A stretch of 64,000 nt of DNA from DALYLB01 sp964468345 (GTDB lineage: Bacteria; Acidobacteriota; Blastocatellia; RBC074). Positions 45,045 through 54,031 of this stretch are shown here, piece after piece. The position numbers were made by a program, and so were the translations under genes. Each line of letters starts with the position of its first letter. Position 1 is the first letter of the stretch. Below the pieces are notes generated by a model. It was given only the letters and a program-made list of their open reading frames with translations, was not told the origin of the DNA and did not search any database. The DNA lies in contig CAYXVZ010000020.1 in NCBI GenBank assembly GCA_964468345.1, forward strand, positions 17,766 through 81,765, given 5' to 3'.

Positions 45045-46564
45045 CGGAAACCTTGAAAGTAACAATGGTCAGCCACGCCTGCCTCCGCATCGAGGGCGCC
45101 TTCGGTTCGCTGCTCTGCGACCCATGGTTTCTGAACGAACCGATCTATAACTTCACGACGTGGAAATTTCCCGCGGCCGTCATCCCGCCCGCTCAAGTGA
45201 CCGAAGGGCTGGACTATCTGTTCATCTCGCATTCGCACGAAGATCATTTTCACATTCCCTCGATCGATCTGATTCCGCGCGATGTGACGGTCCTCTTGCC
45301 GGAATACGAAAGCCATCCGGGGCTGCGCGCGCAACATATCGAGCGCGTCTGCCGGGCCATGGGCTTTCATCGCATTCGCAAACTGCGGCCATGGCAGACG
45401 GTCGAACTGAACAACGGCGTGCCGTTCACTGTCCTGCCGCCCGATGAAAAGCGCACGCACGATTGGGAAAATGCCGGCTTCGTCATCGAGCATGCGGACT
45501 GCAGGCTGATCAACATCAATGACAATATCGGCGACGAAGCTCATTTTCAGCGAATCGCCGACCGGTTCGGCAAATTCGATTTCGGCCTGATCCAGACGAC
45601 CGGCGTATCGATGTATCCGGGCCGCTTTCGCATGCCGGTAGAGGAAATGCGGCTGGAAGCCACGCGGCGAAAATTCAATCCCGTCTTTCAACAGACGATG
45701 CTCGACGTACTGGAGCTTAGATACCTTGCGCCCTTTGCGGGCGATTTCGCGTGGGTCGATGAATCGCATTTTCATTGCAACTGGGCCAATCGCACGACGC
45801 CGCTGATTTTCGAGCGCTGGTTTCAAGAACACTATCCGCCGGAAAAAGCCGAACTCGTCGTCATGCTTCCGTCGGATACATGGTCGATGGCAGAAGGGCA
45901 CGTTCGCAATCATGCGGCCATCGACTGGGATAACCATCTGGAGGCCGTCGAGGAATTGAAGAAGCGCTTCGCGCCGAAGGCGCAGCGCATTCGCGAGTGG
46001 ATCGAGTCGTCGAGCCTCGTCAATCTGGAGGCTGACACGCGCGTCTATACGGAATACGTCTCGAAATGGATCAGCCAGGAATACATCGACTTCACGGCCT
46101 GTTTCGAGATTCGCATCGAGGCAGCGCGCGCGTTTTCCTTTTATCTGGTGGCGGATTCGCAGAATGGATTTTCGATCGAATGGGAGCCGCGCGTCCCAAT
46201 CGATCAAACGCTCTTCCTACCCGCGAAGCTCTGGGCCGCCATCCTGGCGGGCAAGCTAATGTGGAACATCGCGCAATGGTCCGGCGAATGCGAGCAGCAC
46301 GTTCCTTTTCGCCCGGAGATCGGCCGGTTCTGGGCCTGGCTGGAATACAACATCGATCTCGGCAATCGCGTTCCGCAGGCCCTGATCGAAGAACGGCTTC
46401 ATCCGGGCTTGCGCCCGCGCATGCGGCCGCGGCTGGGCGTCTTTCCCGATCCGAGCGAACAACCGAAGGCGCCTGCCCCGACGGAATGGCTTCCCCTGCC
46501 CACCAGCGTGCTGCTCTGGGAACAGCTTGCCGCGGTGAATGCACATGGCAACGCGAATGGCTGA
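45041..46564 (+). CDS. Metallo-beta-lactamase-fold hydrolase (CMAH/UlaG-like)
   Basis: This 507-residue protein has an N-terminal MBL fold: a first strand KVTMVSHACLRI, then SLLCDPWF, and the metal motif H64-S-H66-E-D68-H69. Later come ININDNIG and GLIQTTGVSMYPG. The SHACLRIE ... DPWF start and overall length recall UlaG-like and CMP-Neu5Ac-hydroxylase-related proteins; the Rieske centre of the latter is not present. The C-terminal about 200 residues (AAILAGKLMWNIAQWSGECEQ) are of unknown fold. It starts in an ATGA overlap with the GNAT gene. Substrate unknown; hydrolysis or oxygen chemistry on a sugar is possible. Confidence 0.78.
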   Translation: MTETLKVTMVSHACLRIEGAFGSLLCDPWFLNEPIYNFTTWKFPAAVIPPAQVTEGLDYLFISHSHEDHFHIPSIDLIPRDVTVLLPEYESHPGLRAQHIERVCRAMGFHRIRKLRPWQTVELNNGVPFTVLPPDEKRTHDWENAGFVIEHADCRLININDNIGDEAHFQRIADRFGKFDFGLIQTTGVSMYPGRFRMPVEEMRLEATRRKFNPVFQQTMLDVLELRYLAPFAGDFAWVDESHFHCNWANRTTPLIFERWFQEHYPPEKAELVVMLPSDTWSMAEGHVRNHAAIDWDNHLEAVEELKKRFAPKAQRIREWIESSSLVNLEADTRVYTEYVSKWISQEYIDFTACFEIRIEAARAFSFYLVADSQNGFSIEWEPRVPIDQTLFLPAKLWAAILAGKLMWNIAQWSGECEQHVPFRPEIGRFWAWLEYNIDLGNRVPQALIEERLHPGLRPRMRPRLGVFPDPSEQPKAPAPTEWLPLPTSVLLWEQLAAVNAHGNANG

Positions 46565-47579
46565 GCAACGACTGATTCCGCTTCACGAAGCAGCCGCATG
46601 GCATCGCGCGCTGCACGGGCTGCCTCACGCAACGGCCCACGCATGGAGCTATAACCTCGCGGTCTCGTTTTCCACGCCGGACCGCATCTTCCTGTACTGC
46701 TATGAAAGCGATTGCGCGCGCATTGTCTGCCCATTAGTGGAACGCGCGTGGAAGGGCCGTCTCGATGTCGTGACGCCTTATGGCTTCAGCGGATTCGCCG
46801 GAATCGGCTTCGATCCGGAATTCGAAACTTGCTGGAATCGTTTTGCAATCGAACAGGGGTGGATCTGCGTTTATATCGGAATTCATCCGGCCATGAATGC
46901 AGACGCCTGCTTCGCAAACGATGCCCGCGAAACCGGCAATGAAGTTTTTATCGTGAACCTGCAGCAATCCGAAGACGCGCTGTTCACGGGGCTTTCGCCA
47001 AACGTGAAGGAGCGGCTGCGCGCATGGCGCAAAACCGGTGCGCGGATTGTGGACGAGCCTGAGCGGGCGCGAAGCTTCTTCCTCGCAAATTACGCCGATT
47101 GTATGCAACGCGCCGGAGCATCGCCGGTCTATCAATTCTCACGCGCGACGCTGGATGCGCTGGCCGAGGTGGAGGGCACATTCTTTCTCGCCGCTGAAAA
47201 CGCCGGCGGCCGCATCGAGGCCGTGTCCTTGTTCGGCGAAACGAAATTTTGCGGCGAATATCTGTTCAACATCTCCTTGCCGGACGGGCGTCATCATTCG
47301 GCCGCGCTGCTGTGGGAAGCCATGCTTCGCCTGAGGCAAAGGGGAACGCCCCGGCTCAATCTCGGCGGCGGCGTGAGGCGCGGCGACGGGCTCGCACAGT
47401 TCAAGGCCCGCTTCGGCGGCGAGGCGCAACCGATGCGCGCAATCAAGACAGTGTTTTTGGATGACGCGTATCTGGCCTGTTGTCGCGAGGCTCGCGTCCA
47501 TCCTGCAAAGGAAGGCTATTTTCCACCGTACCGGCAACCCCGGACGATAGAGCGCGCAACAACGGGCGCGGTTCGTTGA
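46557..47579 (+). CDS. FemAB-like / GNAT-fold acyltransferase (second)
   Basis: This protein of about 340 residues has the same FemAB-like layout as the gene at 43002: VTPYGFSGFAGIGF early, VFIVNLQQSEDALFTGLSPNVKERLR in the middle (the SPNVKERLR helix matches the K/R-rich SEHHRRNAR helix of the first copy), and a LNLGGGVRRGDGLAQFKARFGG end. The two are not recent duplicates; sequence similarity is limited to motifs. Its ATG at 46557 overlaps the MBL gene by 8 nt; starts at 46539 or 46545 are possible. Probably transfers an aminoacyl or acyl group. Confidence 0.75.
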   Translation: MAEQRLIPLHEAAAWHRALHGLPHATAHAWSYNLAVSFSTPDRIFLYCYESDCARIVCPLVERAWKGRLDVVTPYGFSGFAGIGFDPEFETCWNRFAIEQGWICVYIGIHPAMNADACFANDARETGNEVFIVNLQQSEDALFTGLSPNVKERLRAWRKTGARIVDEPERARSFFLANYADCMQRAGASPVYQFSRATLDALAEVEGTFFLAAENAGGRIEAVSLFGETKFCGEYLFNISLPDGRHHSAALLWEAMLRLRQRGTPRLNLGGGVRRGDGLAQFKARFGGEAQPMRAIKTVFLDDAYLACCREARVHPAKEGYFPPYRQPRTIERATTGAVR

Positions 47580-47601
47580 TGGCGAAAGGCGGATTCAGTT
47601 T

Positions 47602-48546
47602 ATGGCGTGGATAAAACGCGGGCTGATTTTCACGACCAGCCCCGATCACATGCAGGGGGAATGGATGGTATCGCATGCGAGCGTTCCGACGGCGCTCGCC
47701 ATCGGCGAGGACCGCATCCGCATTTACTTTGCCGCCCGCGATACGAAAGGCCGCAGCCGCCCGAGTTTTTTCGAGGTGAATGCGCGCAATCCGAAGCAGG
47801 TGCTCTATTGCCACGATCGGCCCATCATGCCGCTCGGCGACATCGGCACTTTCGACGACAACGGAATCATGCCCGGATCGATTCTCGAATTCGACGGGAA
47901 GCACTATCTCTATTACGTGGGATGGAATATGGGCGTGTCGGTTCCCTATCGCAACGCGGTCGGGCTCGCCATCAGCGAAGATGGCGGCCGGAGTTTCGCC
48001 AAGCCCTATCCGGGCGCGGTCGTCGATCGAAATCTTCGCGAACCATATTTCACGCTCTCACCCTGCGTTTTGCGCGAAGGCCACTGCTGGCATATGTGGT
48101 ACGGCTCGGTGACGGGATTCAGCGAACCACAAACGCCCGCGGGAAAACCGGAACCCGTGTACGTCATCAAATATGCGCATTCGGAAAATGGCATCGACTG
48201 GGAACGCCCGAATCTCATGTGCATTCCTCCGCTCGATCCGCTCGAATCCAATGCCCGTCCCACCGTTCTCAAAACGGACGATGGTTATCGCATGTGGTTC
48301 TGCTATCGCGCGGCGGCGAATTTTCGGGATGGCGCGGGCAGCTATCGCATCGGCTATGCCGAGTCGAACGATGCCCTTCATTGGCACCGCGACGACAGCC
48401 GCGCCGGCATTACGCTTTCCGCCGATGGATGGGATTCGAAAATGCTTGCGTATCCCAGTGTCATTCGCGCCGCGGGCCGGACCTATTTGTTTTATAACGG
48501 CAACGGCTTCGGCCTGAGCGGCATCGGCTATGCGGAGTGGGAGTAA
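47602..48546 (+). CDS. Five-bladed beta-propeller glycoside hydrolase-like protein
   Basis: This 314-residue protein has no signal peptide. It shows repeated blade motifs with aromatic and acidic residues: HASVPTALAIGEDRIRIYFAARD, GIMPGSILEFDGKHYLYYVGWN, CWHMWYGSVTG, GYRMWFCYRAA and YPSVIRAAGRTYLFYNGNG. This is the pattern of GH43/GH32/GH130-like propellers (including glycoside phosphorylases). The catalytic residues cannot be assigned with confidence. It lies 22 bp after the FemAB-like gene and is the last gene of the operon before a repeat-rich gap. It may act on the cluster's sugar product, or be a non-catalytic binding propeller. Confidence 0.78.
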   Translation: MAWIKRGLIFTTSPDHMQGEWMVSHASVPTALAIGEDRIRIYFAARDTKGRSRPSFFEVNARNPKQVLYCHDRPIMPLGDIGTFDDNGIMPGSILEFDGKHYLYYVGWNMGVSVPYRNAVGLAISEDGGRSFAKPYPGAVVDRNLREPYFTLSPCVLREGHCWHMWYGSVTGFSEPQTPAGKPEPVYVIKYAHSENGIDWERPNLMCIPPLDPLESNARPTVLKTDDGYRMWFCYRAAANFRDGAGSYRIGYAESNDALHWHRDDSRAGITLSADGWDSKMLAYPSVIRAAGRTYLFYNGNGFGLSGIGYAEWE

Positions 48547-48863
48547 ATCCGTCGAGATTCCCGAATCGCAATGAGCAGAAACAGAAAAAAACCACGAAGA
48601 AACGAAGAGCACGAAGCGGCAGCAGCCGCAACCAGAATAATGAAGAGAGAGAACGAAACAAACGGAAATAACGAAACAAACGAAAGCTCTTATAGCCTTT
48701 CGTTTGTTTCGTTCTCTCTCTCGCTCCGCATGGAAAATTCTGGCTCAAAAAACAAGCAGTTGCTCCATTGTTTCACGAAGAAAAATGAAAAGCCTGGGCA
48801 CGCCCCTTTCTTCGTGTTCTTCGTTTCTTCGTGGTAAAAGCCTTGCCCCAAGGAAGTACCGCA
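48547..48863. repeat. Nested family B and C inverted repeats
   Basis: Outer arms 48591-48616 and 48810-48835 (family B, one mismatch) enclose a purine-rich inner repeat: agagagaacgaaacaaacg from about 48646, with complement ending at about 48720 (family C). The region separates the six-gene operon from the aminotransferase gene, whose GTG start is 28 bp beyond the outer arm. Confidence 0.8.
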
Positions 48864-50159
48864 GTGAAAAAACATCTCTCAGATCTTGTCATCTTCGGCG
48901 GCGATCCCGCCTTTCCCCAGGAACTGCACGTGGGCCGGCCGGGTCCTTTCTTTGAGCCGCAGCGCAACCGGTTGGTGGCGCGTTTGGACGCGGCCATGGA
49001 ACGGCAATGGCTCACAAATCACGGGCCGCTCGTCGCCGAATTCGAAGCCAAGGTGGCGGCCGTCACCGGCACGCGGCACGCGATTGCAGTGTGCAATGCG
49101 ACGACCGGCCTGCAGATTGCGGCGCGGGCCTGCGGCCTGTATGGAGAGGTCATCGTGCCCGCCTTCAGTTTTATCGCGACGGCGCATGCCATGGAGTGGA
49201 TCGGCCTGAAACCGGTCTTTGCTGATGTAGACCCGGGAACGCATTGCATCGATCCAGAGACGATCGAAAGCCTGATCACGCCGGATACTTCGGCGATTTT
49301 GGGCGTTCATCTCTGGGGCCTGCCGTGCAATGTGGAGGCGCTGGAACGAATCGCCGCGCGGCATCGGCTGCAGGTGCTCTATGACGCGGCGCAGGCCTTC
49401 GGCTCTTCGCATCGCGGCCGCATGATCGGCGGAAACGGACGCGCGGAGGTTTTTAGTTTTCACGCCACGAAATTCGTGCACTGCGGCGAGGGAGGCGCGA
49501 TCACGACCAATGACGATGAGCTGGCGCTTCGCATCCGGCGCATGTCGCGATTCGGTTTCACGGAGATCGACACGGTGAGCGATTTCGGCACGAATGGCAA
49601 AATGAGCGAGATGGCGGCGGCGATGGGGCTGACATCGCTGGAAGTGATGGAATACACGCGCATGCTCAATCGCATCAAATATGAGCTGTATGAAATCGGC
49701 CTTGCCGGGCGGCCCGGCGTCCGGCTGGTTTCACGCGAGGGCCGCGATCAATGGAATTATCAATATACGGTGATCGAGATCGACCAACAGGAGGCAGGCA
49801 TATCGCGGGATGAGTTGTGCGAGATTTTATGGACGGAAGGCGTACTAGCCAGACGGTATTTCTCACCCGGCTGTCATCGCGCCGCTCCCTATGCGCACCG
49901 GCCCGACGCGGCCCCCATATCCTTTCCCGTAACCGATCGTCTTTCCGCTTCCTTGCTGGCGTTGCCGACCGGCGCTTCTGTTGCGCAAGAGGAGGTGTCG
50001 CAGGTCTGCGCGCTGATCAATTTCATTCTGGATCACGCGGCGGATCTCAAAGACGATCCGATTTCTCTCGCCATGCCCGCAGAAGAAATTCACTGGCCTG
50101 ACGAATTCCTTCCTGCTGTCCAAACAGAACCGAGTTACGTGCCAGAATCTCTGCTTTGA
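48864..50159 (+). CDS. DegT/DnrJ/EryC1/StrS-family PLP aminotransferase
   Basis: This 431-residue protein is a fold-type I PLP enzyme of the sugar-aminotransferase family, with an N-terminal RPGPFF and ERQWLTNHGPLVAEFE, the GLHWGLP-like GVHLWGLPCN, the AQAFGSS motif, and the internal-aldimine lysine K203 in FHATKFVHCGEGGAI. Relatives transaminate dTDP- or UDP-keto-sugars to amino sugars. I chose GTG 48864 because AAGGAAG precedes it by about 9 nt; the ATG at 48831 lies inside a repeat arm. Its last 113 bp overlap the convergent GT41 gene. It probably makes the amino sugar used by the cluster upstream. Confidence 0.85.
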   Translation: MKKHLSDLVIFGGDPAFPQELHVGRPGPFFEPQRNRLVARLDAAMERQWLTNHGPLVAEFEAKVAAVTGTRHAIAVCNATTGLQIAARACGLYGEVIVPAFSFIATAHAMEWIGLKPVFADVDPGTHCIDPETIESLITPDTSAILGVHLWGLPCNVEALERIAARHRLQVLYDAAQAFGSSHRGRMIGGNGRAEVFSFHATKFVHCGEGGAITTNDDELALRIRRMSRFGFTEIDTVSDFGTNGKMSEMAAAMGLTSLEVMEYTRMLNRIKYELYEIGLAGRPGVRLVSREGRDQWNYQYTVIEIDQQEAGISRDELCEILWTEGVLARRYFSPGCHRAAPYAHRPDAAPISFPVTDRLSASLLALPTGASVAQEEVSQVCALINFILDHAADLKDDPISLAMPAEEIHWPDEFLPAVQTEPSYVPESLL

Positions 50160-52374
50160 GCGAAGCGCGCCGCGCCGGATTCGTTGCGATTTCAACGGCG
50201 CGGCGAACATAATCCTCTTCATTCTCGGCAATGCAATCCAGGAGCCCCATGCGGCGATACAGGCCGCTTGTCCCGCGATTGCGCAGCAATTCTCCCGGCA
50301 AGGTCACCACGGGCGTGCCGACCGCCAGCGATTCCAGCGAAGTCGTCCCGCCGCCGAAGGCAAAAGTGTCGAGCACAACCTCAGCGAGCCGCAGCAGCGC
50401 GATAAAATCCGGCATACTCAGATAGCTCAGATATCTCATGCGCGAAGCGCTGTCGGGAACCGTTCGCGCAAATCGGCGCTGCAATTGCCGCCATAATTCC
50501 TGTTGATAATTGACGACAAAAACGATATCCCCCGCGGGATCGGCGGCGAGCAGTTTGGCGAAAGTTTCATCCATCTCGGGCCCGATCTTGAAGGGCTTCA
50601 TGGGGCAGAGGTAAATCCGCCGCCCGTCCGCAAGGCCGAAATCCGCATGCCGCTTCGGACCTGCCGGCGCTTCCGCCGGAAAATAATAGACCGGCCTCTC
50701 TTCGAGGAGCACCAGTCGTTCGCGGTAATGGGCCTGCGCGGCGGGCAGTTCATCGATGGTCGAAGCGAGATAATAATCGACATTCGGGACGCCGCTCGTC
50801 ACCGGATGTCCGCCGCTGGTGCATTGAACAGGCGCAAGGCGCGCGAAGGAGAGGAAGTAACTCCATGGCTCCATGCCAAGATCCGCATAAAAAAGGATAT
50901 CGAGTTTTTCCGCCGCAATCCGCTGGCGAGCCATCGCCAGGTCTTCCGGCAATGCAACTGCGCGATCCCCTTCCCGCAGCGCTTCGCTCACGTCCGCATT
51001 CGGCCGGTCGAGATGAAAGACGATCACGCGGAACCGGTCGCGCGGCCATGCGGCGATATAGTCCTTCATCACGCGATTCACAATGTGATTTCGCCCGAGA
51101 TAGGAAGAAAGAAAGCCAATCTCGATTTTCTCTTTATCGGCGGAAAAAGCCTGTTCCCGGCAGTGCGGGGCGATATATCCAAGTGAGGGACTCGCTTTGA
51201 GAAACAGATCCGCAATGCGGCTGAGCAATTCGACATCGTTGTGCCCGTGATAAGCCAGATAAAAAGGCGTGAGCGCAACCTCGCGATGCGGATCATGAAT
51301 GGAAAGATCCGCCGACATCAAGGCATCGATCTCATCCCGCAGCCGCTGTCGAACGGCCTCACGCTCTGCAAAGGATTGGAAAGTCGCCGGCAATGATAAA
51401 GCGACGCGAATCCTGAGCCCGTCCTGCGGAGCAAGGACATGTGCGCGTTCAAAGCACGCCCGCGCGCGGTCGCCGAGGCCGAGTTCCAGAAACAAATTGC
51501 CTAGATTCGCATGGGCCTGGGCCAGATCCGGATTCAGTTCAATGGCCCGTTCATAAGCGGCGCGGGCCTGCGGCAAGGCGCCGCGCTCTTTGTAATTCAG
51601 CCCGAGGTCATGCCACGCGAAAGAAAGGGACGGCGCGCATTTCACGGCCTGCTGTAATGCCGCAATCGCCTCGTCTTTTCTTCCCACGGCTTGCAGAGCG
51701 CATGACAGGTTGTAATGCGCCTTGCCGAAATCGGGACGAACCTTGATCGCCGTCTCGAGCGCATCGAGAGCCTCGGCATGTCGTTCCCGCCGATTGAGCA
51801 ATTTGCCCAGGTTGTTCCAGGCCTCGGAAGATCGCGGGTTGGAACGCGTGGCAGCGCGATAAAACCCTTCCGCGCCATCGAGGTCGCCGCGTGTCTCGAG
51901 CAAATCGCCGAGATTGATCTGTGCGGGCGCACAGGCGGAATCGAGCGCAATCGCCCGTCGAAAGGAGGATTCCGCCGCATCCTCTTCACGGAGCGCCTGC
52001 TCGAGCAATCCCTTTGTATTGAAATACAGTCCGACGCGCGGCGCTTGTTCGATCGCCTGCCCTACAATCTGCAATCCTTCATCAAACCGTCCCTGGCGGA
52101 ATGCGATCAGGCTGCGCAGATGCAGCGCTTCGGCTTCGAACGGGCGAACTTGCAAAAACCGGTCGCATTCGGTCTGGGCCTCGACCAGTTCGCCAAGCTC
52201 AAACGCGCGCAACGCCGCCTGCCAGTGAATCGAAGGATCCTTCCGGGCTTGCCCGCTGTTCGCCTGTTGCGCGGCCAAAGCGCAACATTTCTTGTATTTT
52301 TTTCCGCTGCCGCATGGGCATATGTCGTTCCGTCCGGGCTGTGCGGACGCAGTGTGAGTGTTTTTGTACTTCAT
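50047..52374 (-). CDS. SEC-C / TPR / GT41 O-GlcNAc-transferase-like protein
   Basis: This 775-residue protein starts with a SEC-C zinc motif (C19-P-C21 ... C30-C31; GRNDICPCGSGKKYKKCC). About eight TPRs follow (about 45-330), then a GT41 catalytic domain (about 335-775; PVQCTSGGHPVTSGVPNVDYYLAS in parts, FKIGPEMDETFAKLL, FGGGTTSLESLAVGTPVVTLPGE). This is the SPINDLY/OGT class, which O-glycosylates proteins. A SEC-C fused to GT41 is unusual. The start at 52374 keeps the SEC-C motif; a longer one at 52419 exists. It converges with the aminotransferase gene and overlaps it by 113 bp. Confidence 0.85.
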   Translation of the reverse strand: MKYKNTHTASAQPGRNDICPCGSGKKYKKCCALAAQQANSGQARKDPSIHWQAALRAFELGELVEAQTECDRFLQVRPFEAEALHLRSLIAFRQGRFDEGLQIVGQAIEQAPRVGLYFNTKGLLEQALREEDAAESSFRRAIALDSACAPAQINLGDLLETRGDLDGAEGFYRAATRSNPRSSEAWNNLGKLLNRRERHAEALDALETAIKVRPDFGKAHYNLSCALQAVGRKDEAIAALQQAVKCAPSLSFAWHDLGLNYKERGALPQARAAYERAIELNPDLAQAHANLGNLFLELGLGDRARACFERAHVLAPQDGLRIRVALSLPATFQSFAEREAVRQRLRDEIDALMSADLSIHDPHREVALTPFYLAYHGHNDVELLSRIADLFLKASPSLGYIAPHCREQAFSADKEKIEIGFLSSYLGRNHIVNRVMKDYIAAWPRDRFRVIVFHLDRPNADVSEALREGDRAVALPEDLAMARQRIAAEKLDILFYADLGMEPWSYFLSFARLAPVQCTSGGHPVTSGVPNVDYYLASTIDELPAAQAHYRERLVLLEERPVYYFPAEAPAGPKRHADFGLADGRRIYLCPMKPFKIGPEMDETFAKLLAADPAGDIVFVVNYQQELWRQLQRRFARTVPDSASRMRYLSYLSMPDFIALLRLAEVVLDTFAFGGGTTSLESLAVGTPVVTLPGELLRNRGTSGLYRRMGLLDCIAENEEDYVRRAVEIATNPARRASLKAEILARNSVLFGQQEGIRQASEFLLRAWREKSDRL

Positions 52375-52792
52375 AATGCGCGGTGTGAGGGCGCCACGAA
52401 TAGTAATGCAGGGATACACGTTTTGATAGCGGGAAATGGGCCGACGAGCGAATGATTTTTCGCATTAACCGTTTGTCCTCCGCCCTGCGTCATGGATTGA
52501 GGGAACATGAACCGAGGGCGGATGATGATCTGCCTTGTGCGGATGAAGAGGAGAAAAAATCAAAAGGCAAAAGGCAAATATCAAAAGGCAAAAGTAGATT
52601 GCATCCTAAGGATAAGCTGGCAGAAATCCTTTGAGGGGGGTAATCCTTCGAGGGTTGAATATTCTTCGTCGCGATAGCGGTGGAAGACCGATCTATCCCT
52701 CGCAGGATTTCCTCCGAGCAATGCTAAGGATCCGCGTCACGCGGGAACCTATTGCCTTTTGATATTTGCCTTTTGATTTCTTTTCAGGACAC
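52375..52792. repeat. Intergenic region with a wide family A inverted repeat
   Basis: A family A left arm (52553-52592, words atcaaaaggcaaa repeated) and right arm (52751-52783) are complementary and lie about 160 bp apart. The middle is unique sequence with short hairpins and the word aggatttcctccgag, also seen near 21950. The saccharopine-dehydrogenase-like gene ends 10 bp after the right arm. There is no gene. Confidence 0.7.
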
Positions 52793-54031
52793 TCATTCCC
52801 CGTGGCCCGAGGAAACGCTCATGGCAATCGTCATCCCGCGGTTGCGCAATCGTTCCGCCAGCACATCGCCGAGGCCCGTCGCGGGCGTCAACAGGCCCCC
52901 GCGATGCGGGCCGCCCGGCAGGCGGTTGGAATCGATCGCGAGGCACAATGCCGATTCACAGAGAAATTTGACGGTGGCCCGATTGCCCGGATCGCCCTGA
53001 TCGCGAATCACACCGCGGACGAAGCGGCCCTCGGCAGTTCGCCCGATCAATTCGCAACGAAACCAGCCTTCATTCATCGTCTTTTCAGACGGTCCTTCGC
53101 CCGGCTGCGGCAAGGCCGATTTCAACAGCATCCGCAAGGGACTATTGAGGGTTGTTTCGAATAAGGCCAGCCCGGCTGACGTGCCGGCTGCACTGATCAT
53201 GCCCAATGGTCCGCCGAACTTTTGATATTCCTGATAGCGAAACTCCGGCCCATAGGATTCGCCGTACGAGTCGAACAGGGCGCGGCTTCGCCGCACGACG
53301 CGCGTGTTGATCGCTCCCATTACAAAGGGTCCGCGCCACGCCCCGATCTCGCGATCGTACTCCGGTCCTGCCGGATCCGCATTGCGCCGGCGGTCTTCTT
53401 CGGAATGCAAAAACGGCGGATCGAGCAGGAAGACATCGCGCGTCCGCGCGGCCTGTCCCGATTCGGCCAGGTGATAGGCCGTCGCAAGCGTGCCTCCGTT
53501 GAGGCCGCCCATCATCTGGAAATACGCATGTACCTCGCTGCATTCCGCGCCGAGATGCCGTTGAATATGCCGGACCATCAGATAGGCGCCCAGATCCGAA
53601 GGAACGGAATCGAATCCGCAAAATGGAATCAGACGCGTGCCGTCAGCCGCGGCCCGGTCATGATGGCGATCGATCAGGTCCCGCACCCAGGGCGTTTCGC
53701 CGGTGATGTCCACATAATGCGTTTGAAAACGCGCGCATGCATCGACGATACCGCTTCCATACCGCGCGAAAGGGCCGGCCGTGGTGAGCAATACGCGTGT
53801 GCGCGAAACGATTGTGTCGATCGCCGCCTGCTCATGGCTCTCGGCCACGAGCACCGCCGCATCGGCCGCGCCCTGCGTCTGCGTCTTGATGACCTCGAGC
53901 TTTTCCCGATTGCGTCCCGCAATCGCCCATCGCAGATCCTCCGGGGCGTGCGCGGCGAAATACTCCACGGTCTGCCGGCCCGTAAAACCGCTGGCGCCAT
54001 AGAGCACGACATCGAACTCACGTTGGGGCAT
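52793..54031 (-). CDS. Saccharopine dehydrogenase-like NAD(P)-binding protein
   Basis: This 412-residue protein has an N-terminal Rossmann fold (VVLYGASGFTGRQTVEYF), WAIAGRNREKLE, VLLTTAGPFARYG, and HYVDITGE, then FCGFDSVPSDLGAYLMV. These are the motifs of the saccharopine dehydrogenase / trans-acting enoyl reductase group (for example Rv2449c-like). Members are oxidoreductases, often linked to lipid or polyketide metabolism. AGGAC precedes the ATG. It is transcribed alone between two repeat-rich gaps; its substrate is unknown. Confidence 0.85.
   Translation of the reverse strand: MPQREFDVVLYGASGFTGRQTVEYFAAHAPEDLRWAIAGRNREKLEVIKTQTQGAADAAVLVAESHEQAAIDTIVSRTRVLLTTAGPFARYGSGIVDACARFQTHYVDITGETPWVRDLIDRHHDRAAADGTRLIPFCGFDSVPSDLGAYLMVRHIQRHLGAECSEVHAYFQMMGGLNGGTLATAYHLAESGQAARTRDVFLLDPPFLHSEEDRRRNADPAGPEYDREIGAWRGPFVMGAINTRVVRRSRALFDSYGESYGPEFRYQEYQKFGGPLGMISAAGTSAGLALFETTLNSPLRMLLKSALPQPGEGPSEKTMNEGWFRCELIGRTAEGRFVRGVIRDQGDPGNRATVKFLCESALCLAIDSNRLPGGPHRGGLLTPATGLGDVLAERLRNRGMTIAMSVSSGHGE

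Noticed and set aside
48831..48863. Upstream ATG of the aminotransferase gene
   Set aside because: It lies within the family B repeat arm and has no ribosome site; GTG 48864 has AAGGAAG at the right distance.
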